Source: Stutzerimonas nitrititolerans (GTDB lineage Bacteria > Pseudomonadota > Gammaproteobacteria > Pseudomonadales > Pseudomonadaceae). Taken from it: DNA of 64,000 nt. A model generated the notes under the pieces. It made no database searches. It worked only from the letters and a program-made list of their open reading frames with translations, and was not told where the DNA came from. How positions within the stretch are numbered: position 1 is the stretch's first letter; each line of letters opens with the position of its first letter. Where the stretch lies: NCBI RefSeq assembly GCF_003696285.1, contig NZ_RFFL01000010.1, positions 1-64,000 on the forward strand. The letters are read 5' to 3'. Positions 39,698-47,781 of the stretch are shown piece after piece. The position numbers and the translations under genes were made by a program.

Positions 39698-40621
39698 TCA
39701 GGTGTTCGGCATCAACCGGCGCAGCAGGTTGAGGCTGATGTTCTGAAAGACCTTGGCCAGCGCCTGAAGCTTGCTGAGCGGGGATATCGAGGCCAGTGCC
39801 TGGGAAAACACCTGGACCATGAAGTACTCGTAGAGCGACTGTTCGCCGATGCGCTGGTAATAGCGGGCGAGGCTGTAATAGGCGTGCATGGACATCTGGA
39901 TGCGCTGCTTGCTGCTGCGCATCGAGAAGATCCCGCCCTCGTGCGCGCGGTAAGCGGCGGGCTTTATCTGTGCGAGGAACTTGCCCTTGCCATGGGCACC
40001 CAGCAGCGACCACCAGCAGATATCCAGCACTTCGACGCCGAGCAGTTCCGGGGGCAATTCGTGCACCAGGTTGCGAAAGCACACCGTCAACGTGGACATC
40101 GGGCGCGCCTGCTGCAGCTGGCGAGCGCTGGCGTCCCGACGGTACTTGCCCTGCAGGTGCGGGCTGCGCAGCACGCCCTGGCTGTTGAACATGAAGGCAT
40201 CGTGATAGGTGATGACGTAATCGCGGTGCCGTTCGAGGAAATCCACCTGGATCTGCAGCTTGTGCGGGTCGGTCCAGTAGTCGTCCCCTTCGCAGTAGGC
40301 GATGTATCGGCCCCGAGCCTGCGCGAACAGCCGGGTGCTGAACGGCACACCCTGGCGGTACTGGTTTTCGCGCTGATAGATCGGCTTGAGCACGTTCGGA
40401 TAGCGAGCGGCGAATTCACGGATGATCGCCGCGGTGGTGTCGGTCGAGGCGTCGTCATGAACGATCACCTCGAAAGGGAAGTCCGTTTCCTGCCGGAGAA
40501 AACCCTCCAGCGTTTCCCTGATGAAAGCTGCATGGTTATAGGCCAGGCAGACGATGCTTAGCAGCGGTTCCCGGCTATCGCCCCAGGCCGCCATCAAGTC
40601 CTGCTCGTTTCTCGGTTCCAT
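39698..40621 (-). CDS. Glycosyltransferase family 2
   Basis: A 307-residue GT-A enzyme. LLSIVCLAYNHAAFIRETLE is the nucleotide-binding start. VIVHDDASTDTT and YIAYCEGDDYWTDP carry the DXD-type acidic residues. The second is characteristic of the WcaA-like subgroup. The remainder is helical and may contact the membrane. It lies between wzx (5 bp) and wzc (59 bp), so it is cotranscribed. It is the first glycosyltransferase in the locus. Specificity is unknown. Confidence 0.9.
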   Translation of the reverse strand: MEPRNEQDLMAAWGDSREPLLSIVCLAYNHAAFIRETLEGFLRQETDFPFEVIVHDDASTDTTAAIIREFAARYPNVLKPIYQRENQYRQGVPFSTRLFAQARGRYIAYCEGDDYWTDPHKLQIQVDFLERHRDYVITYHDAFMFNSQGVLRSPHLQGKYRRDASARQLQQARPMSTLTVCFRNLVHELPPELLGVEVLDICWWSLLGAHGKGKFLAQIKPAAYRAHEGGIFSMRSSKQRIQMSMHAYYSLARYYQRIGEQSLYEYFMVQVFSQALASISPLSKLQALAKVFQNISLNLLRRLMPNT

Positions 40622-40626
40622 GTCGT

Positions 40627-42153
40627 TCAGACGCTCGTTTTGGTCATCAGTAGGTAAAGCCGCGTCACCACGGGCCTGGTGGTGAAGGTGACCAGCGCCA
40701 GGCAGATCAGGCCGCTGACCGCCAGCCCCAGGAGGATGTCGAAGCGGTTGTCGCTGGCGATGGCGTTGAACACGGGTTCGCCGAGCAACAGGCCCAGGCC
40801 CGTCATGGCGGTGATGCGCAGCAGGTCCTGCAGCCAGTGCCGATGCAGCCCGGCGGCGAAGCGCTTGTGCACCATCGGCGGCCAGATCAGGAAGGTCAGC
40901 ATGCGCAGCCCGAACCAGGCCAGCGCTGCGCCATGAACGCCATGCTCGAGCGCGGCGTAGACCACCAGCGGAATGCTCAGTGCTGCGCTGACCAGGCTGA
41001 ACCACACGTGGAGGCGCAGCTGGCCATGGGCGTACTGCAGGTAGAACTGGAAGGCTGTGGCCGCCATGAGGGCGCTGCCGAGTACATACCAGGGCAGGAT
41101 CAGCCGGCTCCACTGCGCGGCCTCCTGGTCGCCGGTCCAGGCGAAAACCAGTTCGGCGGAGTGAAAGGCGATCACTCCGGACAGCGGAAACAGCAGGCTG
41201 CAGACGAACCGCGAGGCGTTCAGGTAGAGCGCCTGCATGTCGCCGATCCGGCCTTCGGAGACGAGCATCGTCATCCGCGGCAGCAGCGTCTGCACCAATG
41301 GATTGGTCAGCGTCATGATGCCGGTCGATACCAGCGCGACCAGCGAAAAGTAGCCGTACTCCTTGAGCAGCAGCACGTTGGAGAGCAGCACCTTGTCCAG
41401 CTGCGTCAGGAGTATCCAGAGCACCGAGGTGAGCGACATACCGGCGGCGAAGGGCAGCACCGGCTTGACCACTGCCCAGTCGAAACCGGTCAGCGCGCGG
41501 GGAGGCGGCATCAGGCTGTACGCCTTGGCGGCGAATATCAGCGTCTCGATCAGTGCCACCGCCAGCTGGAAGAGAAAGAAATCCAGCGGGTCCTGACTGA
41601 TGGTGGCGACTAGAAACAGGCCGCCGAAGTAGCGCAGCGTGGCGATCAGGACGTTCGCGCCGTTCAGCCAGGCGTGCAGTTCAAGCCCCTGCAGGCCGCT
41701 CTTGTAGAGCGTGGCGTACAGCTTCAGGCCGATCATCAGCCCCATCAGGCTGATGCAATGCACGATGGTCGTCGTGCTCAGCTCCTGTGCCTGCAGCCAG
41801 TGGTGGGCTATCCATTCACTGCCGAGATGAATGCCCAGGACCGACAATGCCGCCAACGGCAAGAAAATGACCTCGAACGAGCGCAGCAGCCGGCCCGGCT
41901 CCTGACGCTGTGCCGCCATCGTCGTCTGGCCGCGAAAATGCGCGATCCGATGGACCAGCGACGGGGACAGGCCCGCATCCAGCAACTGCAGCCAGGCCTG
42001 CAGCACCGCGAAGAAGCCGATCAATCCGTAGGCTTCGGCCCCCAGGTGCCCGAGGTAGAAGGGCAGGATGAGGAGGCCGATGAGCAAGGCATACGCCTGG
42101 CCGGCATAGCTCAGCCCGGTGTTGCGAATCATCGAGAGTTTTCGATCGGACAT
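40627..42153 (-). CDS. wzx: Oligosaccharide flippase (Wzx-like, MOP superfamily)
   Basis: A 508-residue inner-membrane protein with about 12-14 hydrophobic helices. The N-terminal TGLSYAGQAYALLIGLLILPF resembles polysaccharide-biosynthesis flippases that move undecaprenyl-linked repeat units across the membrane. The FDWAVVKPVLPFAAGMSLTS segment is a typical middle helix start. It begins 4 bp after the aminotransferase stop and is followed by a GT2 gene after 5 bp. The presence of wzx with wzy and wzc defines a Wzx/Wzy-dependent pathway. Confidence 0.9.
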   Translation of the reverse strand: MSDRKLSMIRNTGLSYAGQAYALLIGLLILPFYLGHLGAEAYGLIGFFAVLQAWLQLLDAGLSPSLVHRIAHFRGQTTMAAQRQEPGRLLRSFEVIFLPLAALSVLGIHLGSEWIAHHWLQAQELSTTTIVHCISLMGLMIGLKLYATLYKSGLQGLELHAWLNGANVLIATLRYFGGLFLVATISQDPLDFFLFQLAVALIETLIFAAKAYSLMPPPRALTGFDWAVVKPVLPFAAGMSLTSVLWILLTQLDKVLLSNVLLLKEYGYFSLVALVSTGIMTLTNPLVQTLLPRMTMLVSEGRIGDMQALYLNASRFVCSLLFPLSGVIAFHSAELVFAWTGDQEAAQWSRLILPWYVLGSALMAATAFQFYLQYAHGQLRLHVWFSLVSAALSIPLVVYAALEHGVHGAALAWFGLRMLTFLIWPPMVHKRFAAGLHRHWLQDLLRITAMTGLGLLLGEPVFNAIASDNRFDILLGLAVSGLICLALVTFTTRPVVTRLYLLMTKTSV

Positions 42154-42157
42154 GTAA

Positions 42158-43354
42158 TCAGGTCGCCGATGGGTCGGAGATACGCTTGCACTCGGAAGCC
42201 GTCAGGCTGAAGCGATGCTCCATCAGCCCGGCCGTTTCGATCTGCGACCAGAAGCGTCCGGTCTGCGGCTGGCTGCGCCTGGAGGTTTCGCCCAGCAGCG
42301 TCTGGATTACGCTGTCCTGGACATGCCGCGGCAGCCCCAGATAGATCGGCAGGCACAGCACGCGACGACTCAAGGAGCGCGACTGCACTTGCGGCGGCTG
42401 CGGCTGCAAATAGCCGAGGGTGTCCAGCGACGGGTAGAAGTAGCGCCTGGGGTTGACGCCCTTGGCATTGAGCGCCGCGCGACAGCGCAGCAGCTGGTCT
42501 TCGTTCGCCAGGGCGATCGGGAAATAGCTGTGGTTGCGTTCGGAGTGTGGTTGTTGCTGCTGCAAGTCGAAGTGATCGCCCAGTCGATCTTCGTAGCGCC
42601 GGGTAATTTCTTCCCGTTGCTCCAGGATCAATGGCATGTCGTCGAGGATGCACAGGCCCATGGCGGCGGCGAACTCGTTGAGTTTGGCGTTGATGCCGAT
42701 GCCGTCGATGACATCGGTATCGACGATGCCGAAGTTGCACAGCAAGCGGATCCTGGCGGCCAGGGCGTCGTCGTCGGTGATGATCGCCCCGCCTTCGATG
42801 GTGTGAAACAGCTTGGTCGCGTGGAAGCTCAGCGTGCTGACATCGCCCCAGTTGAATACCGAACGGTTCCTGTAACGGACGTTGAACGCGTGGGCCCCGT
42901 CGTAGATGACCTTCAGACGATATCGCTCGGCCACCTGGGCGATGGCTTCCACATCGCAGGCGTTGCCGAAGACGTGGGTGGCGACAATCGCGCTCGTATC
43001 GCTCTCGATCCGCTCTTCGATGGCCTGCGGATCCAGGTTCCAGCTGGCCTTGTCGATGTCGACGAAAATCGGCCTGATACCTTCCCACTGCAGCGAGCTG
43101 GTGGTGGCGACGAAGCTGAACGGCGTGGTGATGGCGCTGCCGGACAGCTTCAATGCCCGATAGGCGACCTGCAGCGCCAGGGTGCCGTTGTTGGTGAGCA
43201 CGATGTTGCGAACGCCGAGGTAATCGCGCAGACGCTCTTCCAGTTCGGTGACGAGCGGCCCGTGATTGGTCAGCCAGCCGGACGCATAGATGCTGTCCAC
43301 GTAGCCCATGAACTTGCTCTTGTTACCCAGATACGACTTGGTGACATTGATCAT
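42158..43354 (-). CDS. DegT/DnrJ/EryC1 sugar aminotransferase
   Basis: A 398-residue PLP enzyme. It begins MINVTKSYLGNKSKFMGYVD, like dTDP-4-keto-6-deoxysugar transaminases (VioA/WecE group). The PLP lysine is in LSFHATKLFHTIEGG near residue 181. It should convert a nucleotide-bound 4-keto sugar to the 4-amino sugar, giving the repeat unit an amino-deoxy residue. An in-frame earlier ATG (MVPLLDLD) gives an N-terminus foreign to the family, so 43354 was chosen. No rmlA/rmlB-type genes for the keto-sugar substrate are in the locus. Confidence 0.88.
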   Translation of the reverse strand: MINVTKSYLGNKSKFMGYVDSIYASGWLTNHGPLVTELEERLRDYLGVRNIVLTNNGTLALQVAYRALKLSGSAITTPFSFVATTSSLQWEGIRPIFVDIDKASWNLDPQAIEERIESDTSAIVATHVFGNACDVEAIAQVAERYRLKVIYDGAHAFNVRYRNRSVFNWGDVSTLSFHATKLFHTIEGGAIITDDDALAARIRLLCNFGIVDTDVIDGIGINAKLNEFAAAMGLCILDDMPLILEQREEITRRYEDRLGDHFDLQQQQPHSERNHSYFPIALANEDQLLRCRAALNAKGVNPRRYFYPSLDTLGYLQPQPPQVQSRSLSRRVLCLPIYLGLPRHVQDSVIQTLLGETSRRSQPQTGRFWSQIETAGLMEHRFSLTASECKRISDPSAT

Positions 43355-43421
43355 CGCGATGTCCCTATCGGTAGCCACGTCGAGATCGAGAAGCGGAACC
43401 AACGGCCGAGGCCCGGTCCGG

Positions 43422-44195
43422 TCAGGCGGCAGGTTGCGTGTCGAGGGCGGATGCGCGCGCCGCGCGGCGCTGGTTCAGCTTGAGAATCAGCCGGGTCGCC
43501 AGGCTCCCTGCATGGGGGTCGCCATAGTGGAAAATGGCGGTCGCGCGCCGGCTGGCGGGGTCGCATGGCTCGTTCGCGTGGAGCGTGCGATAACCCCAGA
43601 ACAGGTACAGATTGCCTGGAATCAGCTGCAGCCGTTGCGGCTGCAGCAGCCTGTGGCGGATGGCTGCGCTGATCAGCTTGCGACTCAGTGCATTCTGCAA
43701 CAGTGCCTTCTCGAGCACGTTCAGCAGAACGCTCCAGCGGACGCGGCGCAGATTGGGAAACATGATCAGATCGCCCCGATCAATTCCCTCCTGAGGGATC
43801 TCGATCGGCAATAGCACGGTCACGAGGCTGGCATCGTAATGAAAGCAGTTGGATTCGCGGCGGCCCGAGTCTCCCTGGACGCAGCGCAGCACTTTCAGGA
43901 TCTCGCTGCTATAGGCGTTCCGCCCGGTTCCTGCCCGATAAACATCGCCAAGCGTCTCTCGGAACCCGGGAGCAGCGCCCAGGGCACCTAATAAAGTGCC
44001 TTCGATTGCATCGCCACCATGGTGTGCGAAGTATTGTCCTTTGTGTTTTTCAGCGTCTAACCTGACGTTTTCCTGTAATAAGGATAGTTGCTCGCTGGTT
44101 AGGAAGTTGGCAATGCAACAAAATCCCTTCGTATCCATTTCATCCAGGATCGACGAATTATTTTTTATATCAATGCTGCGGAATAGAGCATCCAC
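43422..44195 (-). CDS. Phytanoyl-CoA dioxygenase-like protein (2OG-Fe oxygenase fold)
   Basis: A 257-residue protein. MDTKGFCCIANFLTSEQLSL is a typical PhyH N-terminal strand-helix. The iron ligands look like HYD (FHYDAS) and a distal His (RTLHANEPC), with an Arg-rich RRATAIFHYGDPH that could hold 2-oxoglutarate. If active it would hydroxylate a sugar, a lipid carrier or a small molecule. It is the first gene after the long leader and 67 bp before the aminotransferase. Such an enzyme is uncommon in exopolysaccharide operons. The fold call is from motifs and the substrate is unknown. Confidence 0.7.
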   Translation of the reverse strand: MDALFRSIDIKNNSSILDEMDTKGFCCIANFLTSEQLSLLQENVRLDAEKHKGQYFAHHGGDAIEGTLLGALGAAPGFRETLGDVYRAGTGRNAYSSEILKVLRCVQGDSGRRESNCFHYDASLVTVLLPIEIPQEGIDRGDLIMFPNLRRVRWSVLLNVLEKALLQNALSRKLISAAIRHRLLQPQRLQLIPGNLYLFWGYRTLHANEPCDPASRRATAIFHYGDPHAGSLATRLILKLNQRRAARASALDTQPAA

Positions 44196-44351
44196 GAGAG
44201 TGCACTCCGAGTTGGATAATCCAAACGGGCGATGGCGTTTTAAAGTTTCTTATTTCAGAGCGAGACGAAGTAGAAGACCGCCAAGGGCGATCGCCTAATT
44301 ATTGGTGAAGTGTTTCGTTTGGCAGCTTTCCGGTCGTGCTTTTCGGCGATC

Positions 44352-44363
44352 AATGCTACCGCC
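44352..44363 (-). promoter_or_regulatory. ops-like RfaH recruitment element
   Basis: The minus strand reads GGCGGTAGCATT. It keeps the 8-base core GGCGGTAG and the T at position 11 of the E. coli ops element (GGCGGTAGCGTG), 10 of 12 identical. It lies about 155 nt upstream of the first gene of the operon that encodes RfaH. The core alone occurs by chance in a sequence this size, so the weight comes from position and context. Confidence 0.6.
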
Positions 44364-44432
44364 ACTGGCGCTATCTGCGTCATTCAGGCTGTATCGCCAG
44401 AAATCTTCCCGCCTGACATCCGGCACGTATAG

Positions 44433-44448
44433 TTTGTCTTCAGACAAA
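44433..44448 (-). other. Leader hairpin TTTGTCT/AGACAAA
   Basis: TTTGTCTTCAGACAAA is a perfect 16-bp palindrome immediately after the second GCGGTAGC box in the direction of transcription. It could pause RNA polymerase. There is no T-run, so it is not a terminator. Confidence 0.45.
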
Positions 44449-44457
44449 GCTACCGCA
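44446..44457 (-). promoter_or_regulatory. Second GCGGTAGC box (JUMPstart-like)
   Basis: The minus strand reads TGCGGTAGCTTT, sharing GCGGTAGC with the ops-like element 94 nt further on. JUMPstart leaders in enterobacteria also carry a repeated GGTAGC. It is a weaker match than the first. Confidence 0.4.
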
Positions 44458-44618
44458 CTCGGCCAAGTTACGAGATGAGCTAAGAAGTGTTTTGCCAACG
44501 CAGAGCAGAACAGCAAAGAGCTGTAACGGGGAATGCGATCCCTGCGTACTAACGGCAGCAATGCCGAATATATCGGCTTACGGCTCGGGAACATCCTGTC
44601 TCGGTTTTGTGTGACGTA

Positions 44619-44647
44619 GTTATCGTTCAGAAGTTGATTGCAGTCAA
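44619..44647 (-). promoter_or_regulatory. Candidate promoter of the exopolysaccharide operon
   Basis: Minus-strand TTGACT (44642-44647), a 17-bp spacer and GATAAC (44619-44624). A start near 44612 would give a leader of about 415 nt that includes both GCGGTAGC boxes. Confidence 0.45.
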
Positions 44648-44906
44648 GATGGGGAATAAAGATTTTTTGCGGAGAAGCGGACCGTCTGTCGTAATCCATT
44701 GAGGCAGATAACGAAACGCCGTGACTTCCGTATAGCCATCGACAGCGCTAATACGCAAATCATGGCGAGGATTAATCCGTTGGAAGTCGAAGTTGCTGCA
44801 AGTCGAAAATGGCTCAGGCGTAGCTATTTTGATGCCAAAAAAGACTTAGGCAGTGGCCAGCAAGCGAAACGGAAGCTTGTCGTTCGGCCTGACTAAGGCA
44901 GAAACG

Positions 44907-44934
44907 AAAAAGGCCACTCCTGAGAGTGGCCTTT
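44907..44934 (-). terminator. Terminator of tRNA-fMet copy 1
   Basis: AAAAGGCCACTC and GAGTGGCCTTTT form a 12-bp stem that ends in a U-run on the minus strand. Confidence 0.85.
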
Positions 44935-44941
44935 TCGAAAG

Positions 44942-45018
<77 letters not shown>

Positions 45019-45031
45019 TCTGTGGGGCGGC

Positions 45032-45059
45032 ATTCTACAGCCTGGCGCTGGGTTGTCAA
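45032..45059 (-). promoter_or_regulatory. Promoter of tRNA-fMet copy 1
   Basis: Minus-strand TTGACA (45054-45059), a 16-bp spacer and TAGAAT (45032-45037), 13 bp before the tRNA. Confidence 0.8.
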
Positions 45060-45116
45060 CCGAAAGTGTTGGGAATTCAGTTGGTTAGGGTTCGTTGCCG
45101 TTTTGCACTACAAACG

Positions 45117-45144
45117 AAAAAGGCCACTCCTGAGAGTGGCCTTT
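45117..45144 (-). terminator. Terminator of tRNA-fMet copy 2
   Basis: Identical to the terminator of copy 1, displaced by 210 bp. Confidence 0.85.
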
Positions 45145-45151
45145 TCGAAAG

Positions 45152-45228
<77 letters not shown>

Positions 45229-45241
45229 TCTGTGGGGCGGC

Positions 45242-45269
45242 ATTCTACAGCCTGGCGCTGGGTTGTCAA
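45242..45269 (-). promoter_or_regulatory. Promoter of tRNA-fMet copy 2
   Basis: TTGACA-16 bp-TAGAAT on the minus strand, identical to copy 1. Confidence 0.8.
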
Positions 45270-45326
45270 CCGAAAGTGTTGGGAATTCAGTTGGTTAGGG
45301 TTCGTTGCCGTTTTGCACTACAAACG

Positions 45327-45354
45327 AAAAAGGCCACTCCTGAGAGTGGCCTTT
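45327..45354 (-). terminator. Terminator of tRNA-fMet copy 3
   Basis: Identical to copies 1 and 2, same 12-bp stem and U-run. Confidence 0.85.
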
Positions 45355-45361
45355 TCGAAAG

Positions 45362-45438
<77 letters not shown>

Positions 45439-45451
45439 TCTGTGGGGCGGC

Positions 45452-45479
45452 ATTCTACAGCCTGGCGCTGGGTTGTCAA
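45452..45479 (-). promoter_or_regulatory. Promoter of tRNA-fMet copy 3
   Basis: TTGACA-16 bp-TAGAAT on the minus strand, identical to copies 1 and 2. Confidence 0.8.
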
Positions 45480-45536
45480 CCGAAAGTGTTGGGAATTCAG
45501 TTGGTTAGGGTTCGTTGCCGTTTTGCACTACAAACG

Positions 45537-45564
45537 AAAAAGGCCACTCCTGAGAGTGGCCTTT
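45537..45564 (-). terminator. Terminator of tRNA-fMet copy 4
   Basis: Same 12-bp stem and U-run as the other three. Confidence 0.85.
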
Positions 45565-45571
45565 TCGAAAG

Positions 45572-45648
<77 letters not shown>

Positions 45649-45661
45649 TCTGTGGAGCGGC

Positions 45662-45689
45662 ATTCTACAGCTTTCTGTCCTGTTGTCAC
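45662..45689 (-). promoter_or_regulatory. Promoter of tRNA-fMet copy 4 (variant -35)
   Basis: The -10 TAGAAT (45662-45667) is kept, but the -35 is GTGACA (45684-45689) instead of TTGACA. The spacer is 16 bp. Confidence 0.7.
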
Positions 45690-45724
45690 GGCTTCTGTTC
45701 AAAAAACATCGATCCGTCAAATGT

Positions 45725-45868
45725 TTAGGAGCGGAAGCGAGGGATCGGTGCGTTCGGCTCATGGCGGTGGTGATGGCGCAGTACCCGCCGCAAGCCCCAC
45801 AGCATGGCTGCGGTCGCAGCGCCCCAGCCGAGGATTATCAGAACGACAGTCACAGCAGGCGTAATCAT
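45725..45868 (-). CDS. 47-residue single-helix membrane protein
   Basis: A short protein, MITPAVTVVLIILGWGAATA followed by AMLWGLRRVLRHHHRHEPNA. It is one transmembrane helix and then a basic His-rich tail. AGGAA lies 8 nt before the ATG at 45868. A longer reading frame to 46549 has no support upstream. The function is unknown. It sits between the tRNA array and a divergent small secreted protein gene. Confidence 0.55.
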   Translation of the reverse strand: MITPAVTVVLIILGWGAATAAMLWGLRRVLRHHHRHEPNAPIPRFRS

Positions 45869-46030
45869 GATTGGATTCCTTTCTCGCACGGCAGCAGCAG
45901 CGTTGCCCTCGAAGAAATTGACCTGCCTGGCGTGATGCAGTTCCACCCTGCCATCGGTCACCCGATCCCTCCTGCCGTTGCACTCACGGGCTGGCGAGCT
46001 GCCTAACCGAATGAATCGTGGAGGTGTGCT

Positions 46031-46345
46031 ATGCAGTGCTATCTGAAGTGCTTGGCTGGCTGCGTGACGGCGTTGCTGGCGATGGGCGCGGTGGCGCAGG
46101 GCGAGGTAAATCCGGAGACCGCCATCGTGCAGAATTCCGGCCCGGTCGATCGGGCGGCCGGCAATGGCTCGATGGGAATGGGAGAGGGCATCGACTATCC
46201 CACCGGGGAGGCCGAGCAGCGTACCGAGCTGCCCAGGCGGAAATACGAACCCGCCGATTCCTCGGAGGCTGAATTGCGCCACGGCGGCAACGAGACGGAT
46301 ATGGAACATAAACGCCGACCCACGCTGGGCGATAAGCGGGATTGA
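46031..46345 (+). CDS. Small exported hypothetical protein
   Basis: A 104-residue protein with a clear signal peptide (LKCLAGCVTALLAMGAVAQG, cleavage near AVAQG) and a hydrophilic, probably disordered mature part rich in Glu, Gly and Arg (SGPVDRAAGNGSMGMGEGID). GGAGG lies 7 nt before the ATG. No domain was recognised. It is followed by another small exported protein on the same strand, with a short GCCGCGTAGGCCG direct repeat (46368-46396) between them. Confidence 0.65.
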   Translation: MQCYLKCLAGCVTALLAMGAVAQGEVNPETAIVQNSGPVDRAAGNGSMGMGEGIDYPTGEAEQRTELPRRKYEPADSSEAELRHGGNETDMEHKRRPTLGDKRD

Positions 46346-46456
46346 AATTGCGACAGACAGGCCGGGCCGCGTAGGCCGAGCCGCGTAGGCCGGGTCGCGG
46401 CAGATAGAAGCGTTGTGTACCGAGCGGCGTTGACCGACCCAACAGTGGAGGAACTC

Positions 46457-46738
46457 ATGAAAAAGATGATCAGTTTTGTTTTTACCGGGATGCTGATGAC
46501 TACGGTGGCGGTGGCGGGAACCGAGCATGACGAGCGACGTGTCGATCATCAGACCTCGTCTGAAGCCACCGGTGAGAAAGCGGGCTCACAGCATGATCAT
46601 CGGCAGAAGGAAGAGCACCGCGAGCATGAGAAAAAGGATGCCCATGGCGACAAGGAAGGCCTGGGCACCATGGGCACGGGCGCAACCGGCACAACGGGCG
46701 GCATGGGTGCGACCACTGGAACCGACTCCATCGAGTGA
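46457..46738 (+). CDS. Small exported His/Glu-rich protein
   Basis: A 93-residue protein. MKKMISFVFTGMLMTTVAVA is a signal peptide. The mature part is strongly charged with HDHRQKEEHREHEKKDAHGD and ends in a Gly/Thr-rich tail (GTGATGTTGGMGATTGT). GGAGG is 5 nt before the ATG at 46457. The composition suggests a disordered, metal-binding or stress-related periplasmic protein. The family was not recognised. It lies 71 bp before dusC. Confidence 0.65.
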   Translation: MKKMISFVFTGMLMTTVAVAGTEHDERRVDHQTSSEATGEKAGSQHDHRQKEEHREHEKKDAHGDKEGLGTMGTGATGTTGGMGATTGTDSIE

Positions 46739-46809
46739 TGCTGGTCTGGTAAAGCGCAACGCGGGCCGTACAATGCCTTCCCTTTTGTATTGGCGGGATT
46801 CAGCGGCGC

Positions 46810-47781
46810 ATGCAGATTGCCTTGGCACCCATGGAAGGGCTGGTCGACGAAATTCTTCGTGATGTACTGACGCGCGTTGGTGGCATCGACTGGTGCGTGA
46901 CCGAGTTCATTCGGGTGTCGGATCGTCTGTTGCCGCAGGCCAGTTTTCGCAAACTGGCTCCGGAGCTGGACAGCGGTGCCCGGACCCGCTCGGGCACGCC
47001 CCTGCGGGTGCAATTGCTGGGGTCCGATCCGGTCTGCCTGGCGGATAATGCGGCCTTCGCCTGCACACTTGGCGCGCCGGTGATCGACCTCAACTTCGGC
47101 TGTCCGGCCAAGACGGTGAACAAGTCCCGGGGCGGCGCCGTGCTGCTCAACGAACCCGAGCTGCTGTACAGCATCCTGCACGAGGTACGCGCTGCGGTGC
47201 CTGCGGATATTCCGGTTACCGCGAAGATGCGTCTCGGTTTCGACAGCACCGACGGTGCGCTGGACTGTGCACGGGCGCTGGTCGACGGCGGGGCGGCGCA
47301 ACTGGTGGTCCATGCGCGCACCAAGGTCGAGGGCTACAAGCCGCCGGCTCACTGGGAATGGGTGGCGAAGGTGCAGGACGCGGTGAGCGTGCCGGTATTC
47401 GCCAACGGCGATATCTGGTCGCTGGACGATTGGCGCCGCTGTCGCGAGGTGAGTGGCGTCGAGGACATCATGCTGGGGCGCGGTCTGGTTTGCCGCCCGG
47501 ATCTGGCGCGGCAGATCCAGGCAGCGAAGCGGGGCGCAGCGGTCCAACCGATGAGCTGGGAGGAACTGCAGCCGCTGCTTGCCGACTTCTGGCTGCAGGC
47601 GCGGCGCAAGATTTCACCACGCTACGCCCCGGGCCGCCTCAAGCAATGGTTGTCCATGCTGACCCGCAGTTATCCGCAAGCCGTTGCGCTCTTCGCCCAG
47701 TTGCGGCGAGAGAACGATTGCGAGCGAATCGATCGACTGTTGGGTGTCGAAGGCCGGAGCGTACGGCCAGGCCCGCTGTAG
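46810..47781 (+). CDS. dusC: tRNA-dihydrouridine(16) synthase DusC
   Basis: A 323-residue FMN enzyme that reduces uridine 16 of tRNAs. [20 protein letters not shown] is the FMN-binding start. The catalytic Cys98 lies in [16 protein letters not shown]. The C-terminal helical domain ([20 protein letters not shown]) with the KQW-type segment is specific for the DusC group. Residue and length agree with E. coli DusC. Its TAG stop is part of a GTAGGG repeat that begins at 47778, and the last residues ([10 protein letters not shown]) may have been changed by the repeat's insertion. Confidence 0.93.
   Translation: MQIALAPMEGLVDEILRDVLTRVGGIDWCVTEFIRVSDRLLPQASFRKLAPELDSGARTRSGTPLRVQLLGSDPVCLADNAAFACTLGAPVIDLNFGCPAKTVNKSRGGAVLLNEPELLYSILHEVRAAVPADIPVTAKMRLGFDSTDGALDCARALVDGGAAQLVVHARTKVEGYKPPAHWEWVAKVQDAVSVPVFANGDIWSLDDWRRCREVSGVEDIMLGRGLVCRPDLARQIQAAKRGAAVQPMSWEELQPLLADFWLQARRKISPRYAPGRLKQWLSMLTRSYPQAVALFAQLRRENDCERIDRLLGVEGRSVRPGPL

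Larger units (their letters stand above)
44196..44941. other. AT-rich leader region of the exopolysaccharide locus
   Basis: About 700 bp between the first exopolysaccharide gene and the tRNA array, clearly lower in GC than its neighbours. Open frames here (134 residues at 44295-44699 minus; 65 residues at 44699-44896 plus) match no family I know and have poor ribosome sites. On the minus strand it holds a promoter candidate (44619-44647), two GCGGTAGC boxes (44446-44457, 44352-44363) and a TTTGTCTTCAGACAAA hairpin (44433-44448). It is read here as a roughly 400-nt untranslated leader. Confidence 0.6.

Noticed and set aside
44295-44699. 134-residue open frame in front of the exopolysaccharide genes
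   Set aside because: Its ATG lies upstream of the candidate promoter, the ribosome site is poor and the protein resembles nothing. The region is better explained as an untranslated leader.
44699-44896. 65-residue open frame before the tRNA array
   Set aside because: No ribosome site and no family resemblance; it runs into the first tRNA terminator region.
46368-46396. GCCGCGTAGGCCG direct repeat as a mobile element trace
   Set aside because: Only two short copies in tandem; probably simple slippage.
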